A DNA stretch of 5,971 nucleotides from Anaerolineales bacterium (GCA_020432595.1 JAGQGA010000019.1:1-5971); one strand, 5' to 3'. Shown: positions 1 through 5,499, counted from the first letter of the stretch. Program-made: numbers and translations. Notes: generated from the sequence alone by a model not told the origin.

Positions 1-285
1 GGTTATACAGGTGTTGTTAAGCGCTGGGGTTTTGGTGGGGGTTCCAAGACACATGGTCAATCAGACCGTTGGCGTGCTCCCGGTTCCATCAGTGCCGCCT
101 CGGGTACCGGGCACGTATTCAAAGGCAAAAAGATGGCTGGTCGGACGGGCAACGCCCGTAAGACTGTCCAAAATCTAGAAGTGATGCGTATTGATTCCGA
201 ACGCAACCTCATTGCTATCAAGGGAGCAGTCCCTGGGGCGAAAGGTGGCTTGGTCATTATTCGCGGAGCTGTCAAGAAAGGTTAG
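1..285 (+). CDS. rplC: 50S ribosomal protein L3, C-terminal part (5' truncated by window edge)
   Basis: Frame 1 is open from the first base and gives 94 residues before TAG at 283-285. L3 is an early-assembly 50S protein that binds 23S rRNA near its 3' end, with a loop reaching towards the peptidyl-transferase centre. The visible part matches the L3 C-terminal half: [11 protein letters not shown] at the left edge, RAPGSI (residues 25-30 of the fragment), [15 protein letters not shown] (37-51), [11 protein letters not shown] (55-65) and [16 protein letters not shown] (74-89). Full-length L3 is about 205-215 residues, so roughly half is missing to the left. No Gln is present in the segment 31-36 (SAASGT), where E. 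coli L3 has GQNQTP carrying the Gln methylated by PrmB. L4 begins 13 bases after the stop, so the two genes are co-transcribed. Confidence 0.96.
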   Translation, partial: GYTGVVKRWGFGGGSKTHGQSDRWRAPGSISAASGTGHVFKGKKMAGRTGNARKTVQNLEVMRIDSERNLIAIKGAVPGAKGGLVIIRGAVKKG

Positions 286-298
286 CGGAGGCGTTGTT

Positions 299-964
299 AT
301 GAAAGTCCCAGTTTACAACATGGCTGGTGAGGAAGTAGACAGCGTAGATCTTCCCGCTAGCATTTTTGAAGCAAAAGTTAATAGAGATTTGATGCATCAG
401 GCACTGGTTCGCCAAATGGCGAATGCCCGCTTGGGTACGCACAAGACAAAAGGGCGCTCTGAGGTTAATCGCACGACGCGTAAGATGTATCGTCAGAAAG
501 GCACGGGGAATGCTCGTCATGGTAGCCGCCGCGCCCCGATTTTTGTGGGTGGTGGTGTGGCACATGGCCCCAAACCACGGAGCTATGTTAAAGCAATGCC
601 TCGCAAAATGCGTCGGGCCGCTTTGCGTTCTGCGCTCACGGTAAAAGCTAGCAACAATGATGTTGTTTTGCTCAATGATATGCAGTTCGACTTGCCTAAA
701 ACCAAAGAAATGGTTGCAATGATGAGCCGCTTGGTTGGTGGCAACAGTGCTTTGGTTTTGTTGCCTGAACGCAATGCCAACATTGAAAAATCGGCGAATA
801 ATTTATCCGATGTAAAAACGTTACGTGCTAATTATTTAAATATTCGAGATTTGCTTGGCTATGACAAAATTGTCATGCCGTTGGCTGCCCTTGAATTGCT
901 TGATAGCTTCCTGAGCATTGAAGAATTTGACGTTGAAGAAGAAGGTCAGGGAGAGGAGGAATAG
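299..964 (+). CDS. rplD: 50S ribosomal protein L4 with acidic C-terminal tail
   Basis: The 221-residue product is L4, a primary 23S rRNA binder whose extended loop lines the exit-tunnel constriction together with L22. The loop is visible at about residues 42-95 and is basic and glycine rich: GTHKTKGRSEVNRTTRK, then YRQKGTGNARHGSRRAP and GGGVAHGPKPRSY. The globular part follows, with PRKMRRAALRSAL (101-113) and the C-terminal NIRDLLGYDKIVMPLAALELL (181-201). I start at ATG 299 because GGAGG at 287-291 lies 7 bases upstream and the protein then begins MKVPVYNMAG, as L4 does; the longer open frame back to 191 would overlap L3. Residues 208-221 hold nine acidic residues of fourteen, an extra tail beyond the usual end at about 205-210. 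In E. coli L4 also represses its own operon through a leader upstream of S10, which is not in view here. Confidence 0.96.
   Translation: MKVPVYNMAGEEVDSVDLPASIFEAKVNRDLMHQALVRQMANARLGTHKTKGRSEVNRTTRKMYRQKGTGNARHGSRRAPIFVGGGVAHGPKPRSYVKAMPRKMRRAALRSALTVKASNNDVVLLNDMQFDLPKTKEMVAMMSRLVGGNSALVLLPERNANIEKSANNLSDVKTLRANYLNIRDLLGYDKIVMPLAALELLDSFLSIEEFDVEEEGQGEEE
955..959 (+). promoter_or_regulatory. Shine-Dalgarno of L23, embedded in the L4 Glu-codon tail
   Basis: GGAGG lies 8 bases before the L23 ATG at 968. It is formed by the last three L4 codons, GAG GAG GAA (Glu219-Glu221), so the L4 C-terminal residues and the L23 ribosome binding site share the same bases. The L4 stop (962-964) is only 3 bases before the L23 start, which suggests coupled translation of the pair. 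Confidence 0.8.
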
Positions 965-967
965 AAA

Positions 968-1261
968 ATGCATTGGCGTGAGATTCTTCGTCGTCCTGTT
1001 GTGACGGAAAAGAGCAATTATGCGGCCGACACCCTTAACCAATACACCTTTGTAGTGCACTCGAAGGCAAACAAGATGATGATCAAACAAGCCATCGAGT
1101 TGGCTTGGCCGAATGTAACCGTTGCCAAAGTTCGCGTGGCAAATATGCCAGCTAAACGAGGTCGTCGGTTGCGTCGGATTGCCATTCGCAAACCAGCATG
1201 GAAGAAGGCGATTGTTACCTTGGCTGGCGACGGCTCTATTGATCTGTTTGAGGGTGTGTAA
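968..1261 (+). CDS. rplW: 50S ribosomal protein L23
   Basis: The 97-residue product is the normal length for L23, which binds 23S rRNA domain III at the rim of the exit tunnel and is the docking site for trigger factor and SRP. Signatures are HWREILRRPVVTEKS (residues 2-16), the core YTFVVHSKANKMMIKQAIE (26-44), WPNVTVAKVRVANMP (47-61), a basic loop AKRGRRLRR (62-70) and the closing strand KKAIVTLAGDGSIDLFEGV. Glu14 in VVTEK aligns with E. coli Glu18, the trigger-factor contact, so chaperone docking looks preserved. The ATG follows the L4 stop by 3 bases, with a GGAGG inside the L4 end. After the stop comes a 94-base spacer before L2, one of the two longest gaps in the window. Confidence 0.96.
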   Translation: MHWREILRRPVVTEKSNYAADTLNQYTFVVHSKANKMMIKQAIELAWPNVTVAKVRVANMPAKRGRRLRRIAIRKPAWKKAIVTLAGDGSIDLFEGV

Positions 1262-1280
1262 TTGAAGTTATTTTGAGCAG

Positions 1281-1346
1281 GGATGACGGTTTAATCAGCA
1301 ATGTGGGTCAGGTTCCCATTGCTAGATTAGCCTAGCGTCCGTCTCT
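1281..1346 (+). promoter_or_regulatory. Long imperfect hairpin in the L23-L2 spacer (candidate mRNA control element)
   Basis: The spacer can fold on the + strand RNA into one extended stem. The apical part pairs AGCAATG (1297-1303) with CATTGCT (1317-1323), plus GG (1305-1306) with CC (1315-1316) across a bulged U, leaving an 8-base loop at 1307-1314. Directly below, TTAATC (1291-1296) pairs with GATTAG (1325-1330) including one G-U pair. The base GACGG (1285-1289) pairs with CCGTC (1339-1343), with an alternative pairing of GACG to CGTC at 1336-1339. It ends just before the L2 ribosome binding site (GGAGG 1347-1351). There is no U-run after it, so it does not look like an intrinsic terminator. 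Function is inferred only; I do not recognise a named leader family. Confidence 0.5.
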
Positions 1347-1355
1347 GGAGGAAAT

Positions 1356-2198
1356 ATGCCGATTAAAGTATTTAAACCAACTTCTCCAGGTCGCCGCGAT
1401 ATGAGCGGGCAGACTTTTGAGGAAGTGACACGCAGCCGGCCGGAACGGTCATTAACATCTGGTATGCGGAAGCGTGGTGGGCGTAATGCACGCGGCAAGA
1501 TTACGATTCGTCACCGTGGCGGTGGTCACAAACGCCGTTTCCGCGCCATTGATTTTCGGCGGCGGGATAAGTTTGAGGTTCCGGCACGAGTGGCTTCTAT
1601 CGAGTACGATCCGAATCGTACTGCCCGTATTGCGCTGCTTGTCTATGCTGATGGGGAAAAACGCTATATCATCGCTCCCATGGGTGTCAATGTTGGCGAC
1701 ACCGTGATGAGCGGGGAGCGCGTTGATATTCGTCCTGGGAATGCCATGCCGCTGCGTAACATCCCAACCGGTACCATGATTCATAATATTGAATATCAGG
1801 TTGGTAAAGGAGCGCAGATGGTGCGTTCGGCTGGCACGTCGGCACAGCTCTTAGCCAAAGATCATCCAAAGTATGTGACGGTGCGTTTGCCTTCTGGCGA
1901 AGAGCGCTATGTTTTGCGCGACTGTCTGGCCACAATTGGTCAGGTGGGCAATGTGGAACATGGCAATATTAAGCTGGGTAAGGCTGGCCGTAAACGGCAT
2001 TTAGGTATTCGACCAACGGTTCGCGGTTCGGCAATGAACCCCAATGACCATCCGCATGGTGGTGGTGAGGGTCGTTCTCCTGTGGGTATGGCTGCTCCTA
2101 AGACACCTTGGGGTCGGCCGGCGCTGGGTGAACGGACACGGCGTAATAAGGTTACGGATAAGTACATTTTCCGTCGCCGTTCTAAGAAGCGTAGATAG
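1356..2198 (+). CDS. rplB: 50S ribosomal protein L2
   Basis: The 280-residue product is full-length L2 (usual 270-280), a highly conserved 23S rRNA binder needed for subunit joining and peptidyl-transferase activity. The N-terminus [14 protein letters not shown] is standard. The OB-like domain follows with [21 protein letters not shown] (from residue 41) and [20 protein letters not shown] (91-110), then the SH3-like domain with [13 protein letters not shown] (128-140). The C-terminal signature [17 protein letters not shown] (224-240) contains His232, which corresponds to the functionally important E. coli His229. The end [12 protein letters not shown] is a usual basic tail. ATG 1356 has GGAGG at 1347-1351, a short spacing of 4 bases. 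S19 starts 12 bases after the stop. Confidence 0.98.
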   Translation: MPIKVFKPTSPGRRDMSGQTFEEVTRSRPERSLTSGMRKRGGRNARGKITIRHRGGGHKRRFRAIDFRRRDKFEVPARVASIEYDPNRTARIALLVYADGEKRYIIAPMGVNVGDTVMSGERVDIRPGNAMPLRNIPTGTMIHNIEYQVGKGAQMVRSAGTSAQLLAKDHPKYVTVRLPSGEERYVLRDCLATIGQVGNVEHGNIKLGKAGRKRHLGIRPTVRGSAMNPNDHPHGGGEGRSPVGMAAPKTPWGRPALGERTRRNKVTDKYIFRRRSKKRR

Positions 2199-2210
2199 GA
2201 GAGTTAGAAA

Positions 2211-2492
2211 ATGGGACGTTCATTAAAGAAAGGACCGTTCGTTGCACCGAAACTGTTGTCGAAGGTTGAAAAACTGAACGATGAGAAGCGTCGCCAGGTT
2301 ATTCGTACTTGGTCACGCGCTAGTACCATATTTCCGCAGATGGTTGGACATACGATTGCCGTGCATGACGGCCGGCGGCATGTGCCGATTTATATCACTG
2401 AGAATATGGTGGGTCACAAGCTAGGTGAGTTTGCCCCTACACGTACATTTCGTGGGCACATTTCAAAATCTGAAAAGAGGGGGCGGCGTTAA
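2211..2492 (+). CDS. rpsS: 30S ribosomal protein S19
   Basis: The 93-residue product is S19 of normal length. It sits in the 30S head, pairs with S13 and contacts the A-site finger region of 23S rRNA. Family signatures are [11 protein letters not shown] at the N-terminus, [19 protein letters not shown] (residues 31-49), [22 protein letters not shown] (57-78), and the basic end [12 protein letters not shown] 2211 is preceded by AGGAG at 2197-2201, which overlaps the L2 stop codon. L22 starts 2 bases after the stop. Confidence 0.97.
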   Translation: MGRSLKKGPFVAPKLLSKVEKLNDEKRRQVIRTWSRASTIFPQMVGHTIAVHDGRRHVPIYITENMVGHKLGEFAPTRTFRGHISKSEKRGRR

Positions 2493-2494
2493 TC

Positions 2495-2866
2495 ATGGCT
2501 GAAGCATTTGAGGTTCGAGCTATTGTTAAGCACATCCCCATTTCACCTCAGAAAGTTCGCTTGGTGGTGAATGCGGTTCGTGGGTTGGATGCTCAGACGG
2601 CGCTAGATACACTGCGTTTTATGCCTCAAAAGGCGGCGGAACCCATTTATAAGCTGGTTCAGTCGGCAGTGGCTAATGCTGAAGAGAATTTTGGGCTTGA
2701 GATTGATGAGCTGGTTGTCAGTCGGATTTATGCTGACGATGGCCCGCGTCGGCGCAAGGCTCCTTATGGTGGTCGCTTTGCCGGGCGTGGTCGTTTTCGG
2801 CCCATTATTCGTCGTTCGTCACACATTACCGTTGTGTTGGCGGAGAAAAACGTAGGTGATTTCTAG
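2495..2866 (+). CDS. rplV: 50S ribosomal protein L22 with lengthened tunnel hairpin
   Basis: The 123-residue product is L22, which binds all 23S rRNA domains and sends a beta-hairpin into the nascent-peptide exit tunnel opposite L4. The globular part is typical: ISPQKVRLVVNAVRGLDA (residues 16-33), PQKAAEPIYKLVQSAVANAEEN (44-65) and LVVSRIYADDGP (73-84). The hairpin spans about 83-110, with basic strands RRRKAPYGGRF and AGRGRFRPIIRRSSHITVV. Between the conserved GP and SSH it counts 28 residues where E. coli has 24, so the hairpin is about four residues longer; Gly92-Gly93 and Tyr91 lie near the probable tip. A short C-terminal addition (LAEKNVGDF) makes the protein a little longer than the usual 110-115. 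The start ATG is 2 bases after the S19 stop, with AGAGGGGG (2476-2483) as ribosome binding site. Confidence 0.96.
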   Translation: MAEAFEVRAIVKHIPISPQKVRLVVNAVRGLDAQTALDTLRFMPQKAAEPIYKLVQSAVANAEENFGLEIDELVVSRIYADDGPRRRKAPYGGRFAGRGRFRPIIRRSSHITVVLAEKNVGDF

Positions 2867-2882
2867 GCGGCTGGCGTCGCAT

Positions 2883-2887
2883 GGAGG
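2883..2887 (+). promoter_or_regulatory. Strong Shine-Dalgarno that decides the TTG start of S3
   Basis: GGAGG is 6 bases before TTG at 2894-2896, the best spacing in the window. It supports TTG as the S3 initiator: the conserved N-terminus MGRKVHPIGFR begins exactly there, and no in-frame ATG lies between the L22 stop and this codon. Confidence 0.85.
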
Positions 2888-2893
2888 ATTAAA

Positions 2894-3556
2894 TTGGGAC
2901 GAAAAGTACATCCTATTGGTTTTCGTTTGAAGTCAATCCGCGAATGGAATACGCGCTGGTATGCGGAAGGGTCTCAATATCGGAATCAGCTGCACGAGGA
3001 TTTTGCCATTCGTGAGATGATTAATAAAGAGATGCCGGCTGCTGGTATCTCGCAGCTTGAGATTGAGCGTTTTCCAAACCAGGTTCAGGTAACGATTCAC
3101 ACGGCCAAGCCGGGTATTGTGATTGGGCGGAAGGGTGCTTCTGTTAAGAATTTGCGTGGTCAACTGCGTGACTTGACCGGAAAGGCGATTAAGCTGGAGG
3201 TTGAGGAGATTTCGCAGCCTGATGCTGATGCACGGTTGATTGCTGAGAATATTGCGGGACAGCTCTCGCGTCGTATTTCGCACAGCCGGGCGATGAAGAA
3301 AGCAGCACAGCAGGCTATGCGGGCTGGTGTTGAAGGAATTCGCATTGAGGTTAGCGGCCGTTTGGGTGGTGCAGAAATGGCTCGTAATGAAAAACTGTCT
3401 GAAGGGCGTGTGCCGCGCAGCACAATTCGGGCTGACCTGGATTATGGGTTTGCGGAAGCGTTGACTACCTTTGGGCAGATTGGCATCAAGGTATGGATCT
3501 ACAGAGGCGAGATTCTGCCGCAGCGGACAACGACGGAAGTTTACGTCAGCGAATAG
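2894..3556 (+). CDS. rpsC: 30S ribosomal protein S3 (TTG start)
   Basis: The 220-residue product is S3, a 30S head/neck protein at the mRNA entry channel, where with S4 and S5 it contributes to the ribosomal mRNA helicase. N-terminus is MGRKVHPIGFRL. A KH domain occupies roughly residues 38-107, with the GxxG loop in GIVIGRKGASVKN (Gly78-Gly81). The C-terminal domain contains GVEGIRIEVSGRLGGAEMAR (145-164), EGRVPRSTIRADLDYG (170-185) and GIKVWIYRGEILP (197-209). Of the E. coli helicase residues Arg131, Arg132 and Lys135, Arg132 and Lys135 are kept, but position 131 is Ser (codon AGC 3284-3286). The initiator is TTG with a strong GGAGG. The gene ends in tandem TAG TAG (3554-3559). It is slightly shorter than the E. 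coli protein (about 233) at the C-terminus, as in many bacteria. Confidence 0.97.
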   Translation: MGRKVHPIGFRLKSIREWNTRWYAEGSQYRNQLHEDFAIREMINKEMPAAGISQLEIERFPNQVQVTIHTAKPGIVIGRKGASVKNLRGQLRDLTGKAIKLEVEEISQPDADARLIAENIAGQLSRRISHSRAMKKAAQQAMRAGVEGIRIEVSGRLGGAEMARNEKLSEGRVPRSTIRADLDYGFAEALTTFGQIGIKVWIYRGEILPQRTTTEVYVSE

Positions 3557-3577
3557 TAGACGAACGGAGAGTGTATT

Positions 3578-3994
3578 ATGTTGATGCCAAAACGTGTTAA
3601 ATATCGTAAGCAGATGCGTGGCCGGATGCGCGGTATGGCAAAGGGCGGCACTGATATTCATCATGGTGAATTTGCGCTACAGGCGTTGGAGCCTGGCTGG
3701 ATTACCAGTCGTCAGATTGAGGCTGTGCGTCGTGTGATTGTGCGTAATAATAAGCGTCGTGGGAAGGTGTGGATTCGTATTTTCCCGGATAAGCCGGTGA
3801 CCGCTAAACCTGCGGAAACTCGTATGGGTAAAGGTAAGGGGTCGGTTGACTTTTGGGTTTCTGTTGTGAAGCCGGGGCGTATTATGTTTGAGATTGGGGG
3901 CGTCTCTGAGGAAGTGGCTCGTGAGGGTTTGCGTTTGGCAAGTTACAAGTTGCCGATTAAGACGCAGATCGTGACGCGGGAGGATAAGCTCTAA
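3578..3994 (+). CDS. rplP: 50S ribosomal protein L16
   Basis: The 138-residue product is L16 of normal length, which sits by the A-site tRNA elbow and helps late 50S assembly. The N-terminus [19 protein letters not shown] is diagnostic and supports ATG 3578 over the in-frame ATG two codons later (3584); GGAG at 3566-3569 is 8 bases upstream of 3578. Further signatures are [23 protein letters not shown] (from residue 30), [28 protein letters not shown] (61-88), containing Arg82, the counterpart of E. coli Arg81, and the end [14 protein letters not shown]. The stop TAA (3992-3994) overlaps the L29 ATG by one base. Confidence 0.97.
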   Translation: MLMPKRVKYRKQMRGRMRGMAKGGTDIHHGEFALQALEPGWITSRQIEAVRRVIVRNNKRRGKVWIRIFPDKPVTAKPAETRMGKGKGSVDFWVSVVKPGRIMFEIGGVSEEVAREGLRLASYKLPIKTQIVTREDKL

Positions 3995-3996
3995 TG
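3992..3996 (+). promoter_or_regulatory. TAATG stop-start overlap coupling L16 to L29
   Basis: TAA of L16 (3992-3994) and ATG of L29 (3994-3996) share one A. GGGAGG at 3978-3983, inside the L16 3' end, can act as ribosome binding site 10 bases upstream. This is the usual arrangement for termination-reinitiation and fits a fixed L16:L29 ratio. Confidence 0.7.
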
Positions 3997-4428
3997 GCTA
4001 AGATCGTTGAATTGCGCGAGATGAGCGATGACAAACTTGATGAGCTTTTGGAGAATGCGCGGGAAGAGATGTTTAATCTGCGCTTCCAAAAGGCTTCGGC
4101 TCGTTTGGAGAATTACGCTCGTTTGAAGCATGTGCGCCGTGAAATTGCACAGGTGGAGACGGTTCTTCACATGCGGAGTTTGGCGCGGGATGTGGCGGCA
4201 AGTGAGCCACACATTGCGGCTGCTTTGGCTGAGGCTGGTGACTGGCAGGCGAATGTCCGCTTTGTATATGAGGATAGTGCCTGGGAGATTCAGTTTGTTG
4301 ACGGATCTGGTAGCGCGATTGCTTCAGCCGTTGTGGATCTGAATAAGAAGCAGACTTTTGCAAAGCGTGATCGTGCGATGATGCAACCAGGTGGTAATCT
4401 GGTTGTTAGCTATGAGGTTGCGGGGTAG
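3994..4428 (+). CDS. rpmC: 50S ribosomal protein L29 with unusual C-terminal extension
   Basis: The 144-residue product begins as an ordinary L29: residues 1-66 form the two-helix hairpin, with VELREMSDDKLDELLENARE (5-24), the family motif EEMFNLRFQKASARLEN (24-40) and RLKHVRREIAQVETVLHMR (43-61). L29 lies beside L23 at the exit-tunnel mouth. Normal L29 is about 60-75 residues and stops near here; this one continues in frame for about 77 more. The identity as L29 is also fixed by its place between L16 and S17. The single frame has no internal stop, and codon use looks like that of the neighbours, so a simple frameshift or gene remnant is unlikely. S17 starts 7 bases after the stop, so the extension is built into the normal operon spacing. 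Confidence 0.93.
   Translation: MAKIVELREMSDDKLDELLENAREEMFNLRFQKASARLENYARLKHVRREIAQVETVLHMRSLARDVAASEPHIAAALAEAGDWQANVRFVYEDSAWEIQFVDGSGSAIASAVVDLNKKQTFAKRDRAMMQPGGNLVVSYEVAG
4195..4428 (+). other. Unrecognised C-terminal domain of L29 (about residues 68-144)
   Basis: This part of the L29 gene encodes a region I cannot match to any family. It begins with an Ala-rich stretch likely to be helical (VAASEPHIAAALAEAG, 67-82) and continues with alternating hydrophobic patterns that suggest beta strands: WQANVRFVYE (84-93), AWEIQFVDG (96-104), AIASAVVDLNK (108-118) and NLVVSYEVAG (135-144), separated by turn-like DGSGS and QPGGN. It has two Trp, no Cys, and a basic patch KRDR (124-127). It is not lysine rich like typical ribosomal tails, so it may form a small separate fold on the ribosome surface near the tunnel exit. 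Secondary structure is judged by eye only. Confidence 0.7.
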
Positions 4429-4435
4429 ATAGGCG

Positions 4436-4687
4436 ATGAGAGAACAACGTAAGCATTTACGGGGTGTGGTCACGAGCGATAAGATGGATAAAACGGCCGT
4501 TGTTGCTGTCACAGCGTCGCGCCGCCATCCAATTTATGGCAAGATCATGCACCTGACGAAAAAATATAAAGTTCACGATGAAAACAATGAGTGTCGTGAA
4601 GGTGATTTTGTAGAGATTATTGAGTCTCGCCCGATTAGCCGCCACAAGCGTTTTGCTTTGGTCTCCATTTTGGAGCGAGCCCGTTAA
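4436..4687 (+). CDS. rpsQ: 30S ribosomal protein S17
   Basis: The 83-residue product is S17 of normal length, an OB-fold primary binder of the 16S rRNA 5' domain and an early 30S assembly factor. It shows [18 protein letters not shown] (residues 8-25), [21 protein letters not shown] (31-51) and the signature [21 protein letters not shown] (56-76). ATG 4436 gives the usual short N-terminus ([10 protein letters not shown]). The ribosome binding site is poor: AGG at 4431-4433 is too close, and GGGG at 4422-4425 lies inside the L29 end. With the L29 stop only 7 bases away, translation probably depends on coupling to L29. The L14 ribosome binding site overlaps the S17 stop. Confidence 0.96.
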   Translation: MREQRKHLRGVVTSDKMDKTAVVAVTASRRHPIYGKIMHLTKKYKVHDENNECREGDFVEIIESRPISRHKRFALVSILERAR

Positions 4688-4699
4688 GGAGCTGTTGCG

Positions 4700-5071
4700 A
4701 TGATTCAGAGAGAAAGTCGCTTAAATGTTACGGACAATTCCGGGGCGCGTGAAATTTTGGTGATCCAAGTAATGGGTGGTTCCAAGCACCGCTATGGCAC
4801 AATTGGAGATGTAGTGACGGCTACGGTGAAGAAAGCCGTGCCGAACTCTAACATTAAAAAGGGTTCTGTTGTCAAAGCAGTGATTGTGCGGACGAAGAAG
4901 GAATTTAAACGGGAAGATGGCAGCTATATCAGCTTTGATGACAATGCTGCCGTGATTCTTGATCGTGAGGCCAAAAACCCGGTAGGCACCCGTATTTTTG
5001 GGCCGGTAGCTCGGGAGCTGCGCGAAAAGGGCTTTAGCCGTATTTTGTCGTTGGCACCTGAATCGCTTTAG
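4700..5071 (+). CDS. rplN: 50S ribosomal protein L14
   Basis: The 123-residue product is L14 of normal length (122-123), a beta-barrel protein at the subunit interface that forms bridges with 16S rRNA and is the docking site of the silencing factor RsfS in many bacteria. Signatures are [19 protein letters not shown] (1-19), [20 protein letters not shown] (36-55), [19 protein letters not shown] (57-75) and the C-terminal [17 protein letters not shown] (96-112), ending SLAPESL. ATG 4700 is preceded by AAGGAG (4686-4691) at 8 bases. It marks the start of what is the separate spc operon in E. coli; here only 12 bases separate it from S17, with no room for a promoter, so the S10 and spc blocks appear to be one transcription unit. 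Confidence 0.98.
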   Translation: MIQRESRLNVTDNSGAREILVIQVMGGSKHRYGTIGDVVTATVKKAVPNSNIKKGSVVKAVIVRTKKEFKREDGSYISFDDNAAVILDREAKNPVGTRIFGPVARELREKGFSRILSLAPESL

Positions 5072-5087
5072 GTAGAGGGATTGAACC

Positions 5088-5411
5088 ATGCGTATTAAGG
5101 TAAATGATGAAGTTGTTGTGATTGCTGGCAATTACAAGGGCGTGCGTGGTACGGTGCAGCGGGTGTTTCCAAAGGAAAACCGGGTGGTTGTTTCTGGTGT
5201 AAATGTGGTAAAGAAGCATCAGAAGCCGCGTCCAACTGGTGGTCGTACTCAGGCACAGGGTGGCATTATTGAGTTTGAGGCTCCTATTCATGCTTCTAAT
5301 GTGATGCTGATTGACCCAAGCTCTGGTGATCCTACGCGTGTTGGTGTTCGCCGCGATGAAAACGGCCGTCGTATTCGTTTTGCAAAAACTAGCGGCAACG
5401 ATTTGAAATAA
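5088..5411 (+). CDS. rplX: 50S ribosomal protein L24
   Basis: The 107-residue product is L24, an assembly initiator that binds the 5' region of 23S rRNA and lies near the tunnel exit. The KOW motif spans about residues 6-33 ([20 protein letters not shown]). It is followed by [17 protein letters not shown] (33-49), [21 protein letters not shown] (57-77) and the C-terminal [21 protein letters not shown] (80-100). Length is normal (about 100-110). ATG 5088 gives the canonical MRIKVNDEV start; AGAGGG at 5074-5079 acts as ribosome binding site. A 93-base spacer separates its stop from L5, unlike the tight packing before it. Confidence 0.97.
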   Translation: MRIKVNDEVVVIAGNYKGVRGTVQRVFPKENRVVVSGVNVVKKHQKPRPTGGRTQAQGGIIEFEAPIHASNVMLIDPSSGDPTRVGVRRDENGRRIRFAKTSGNDLK

Positions 5412-5420
5412 AACAAATTG

Positions 5421-5499
5421 ACCCAAGGTGAGCCAGGAAAATGGCGCGGCTATGTGAAAGCGAAAAGCCGCTAACTAACCTGCCACTTAACTTGGAGGG
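5421..5499 (+). promoter_or_regulatory. Structured L24-L5 spacer, candidate S8-type translational operator
   Basis: The strongest element is GCGGCT (5446-5451) pairing with AGCCGC (5466-5471) around a 14-base loop (5452-5465). Below it CAGG (5434-5437) can pair with CCTG (5479-5482), or alternatively TGGC (5442-5445) with GCCA (5482-5485). At the base CCAAG (5423-5427) can pair with CTTGG (5491-5495), covering the first two G of the L5 ribosome binding site GGAGGG (5494-5499). In E. coli, S8 represses the spc operon by binding the mRNA around this same junction in imitation of 16S helix 21. The loop reads ATGTGAAAGC (5452-5461), a string I also remember from bacterial 16S helix 21. There is no U-run, so a terminator is unlikely. 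S8 control is inferred, not shown. Confidence 0.5.

Noticed and set aside
191..298. An in-frame upstream start at 191 that would lengthen L4 by 36 residues
   Set aside because: It lies inside L3 in another frame and has no ribosome binding site, and L4 proteins begin at the MKVPVYN position, which has GGAGG 7 bases upstream.
1262..1295. Possible promoter in the L23-L2 spacer (TTGAAG at 1262 and TTTAAT at 1290)
   Set aside because: The spacing is 22 bases, too long for a sigma-70 type promoter, and the bases are better explained by the hairpin.
2881..2892. A three-codon reading frame (ATG GAG GAT TAA) over the S3 ribosome binding site
   Set aside because: It is most simply the chance result of an A-T-G preceding GGAGG; nothing supports a leader peptide.
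2933..3664. A 243-codon open frame on the minus strand opposite S3 and L16
   Set aside because: The protein is rich in Asn, His, Thr and Leu without any family motif and lies fully opposite conserved genes; it is a shadow of their codon pattern.
3994..4428. L29 extension explained as a frameshifted or fused separate small gene
   Set aside because: No internal ribosome binding site with a start near residue 68, no stop in frame and no codon-use break; one continuous L29 gene is the simpler reading.
5034..5426. A 130-codon open frame on the minus strand opposite L24
   Set aside because: Same pattern of shadow composition, no ribosome binding site considered convincing, and opposite a conserved gene.
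5418..5456. Possible promoter in the L24-L5 spacer (TTGACC at 5418)
   Set aside because: No acceptable -10 element is found at 16-18 bases; the nearest TATGTG is 27 bases away.
5446..5480. GC-rich hairpin read as an intrinsic terminator after L24
   Set aside because: There is no U-run after the stem and L5, which must be expressed with the cluster, follows directly.
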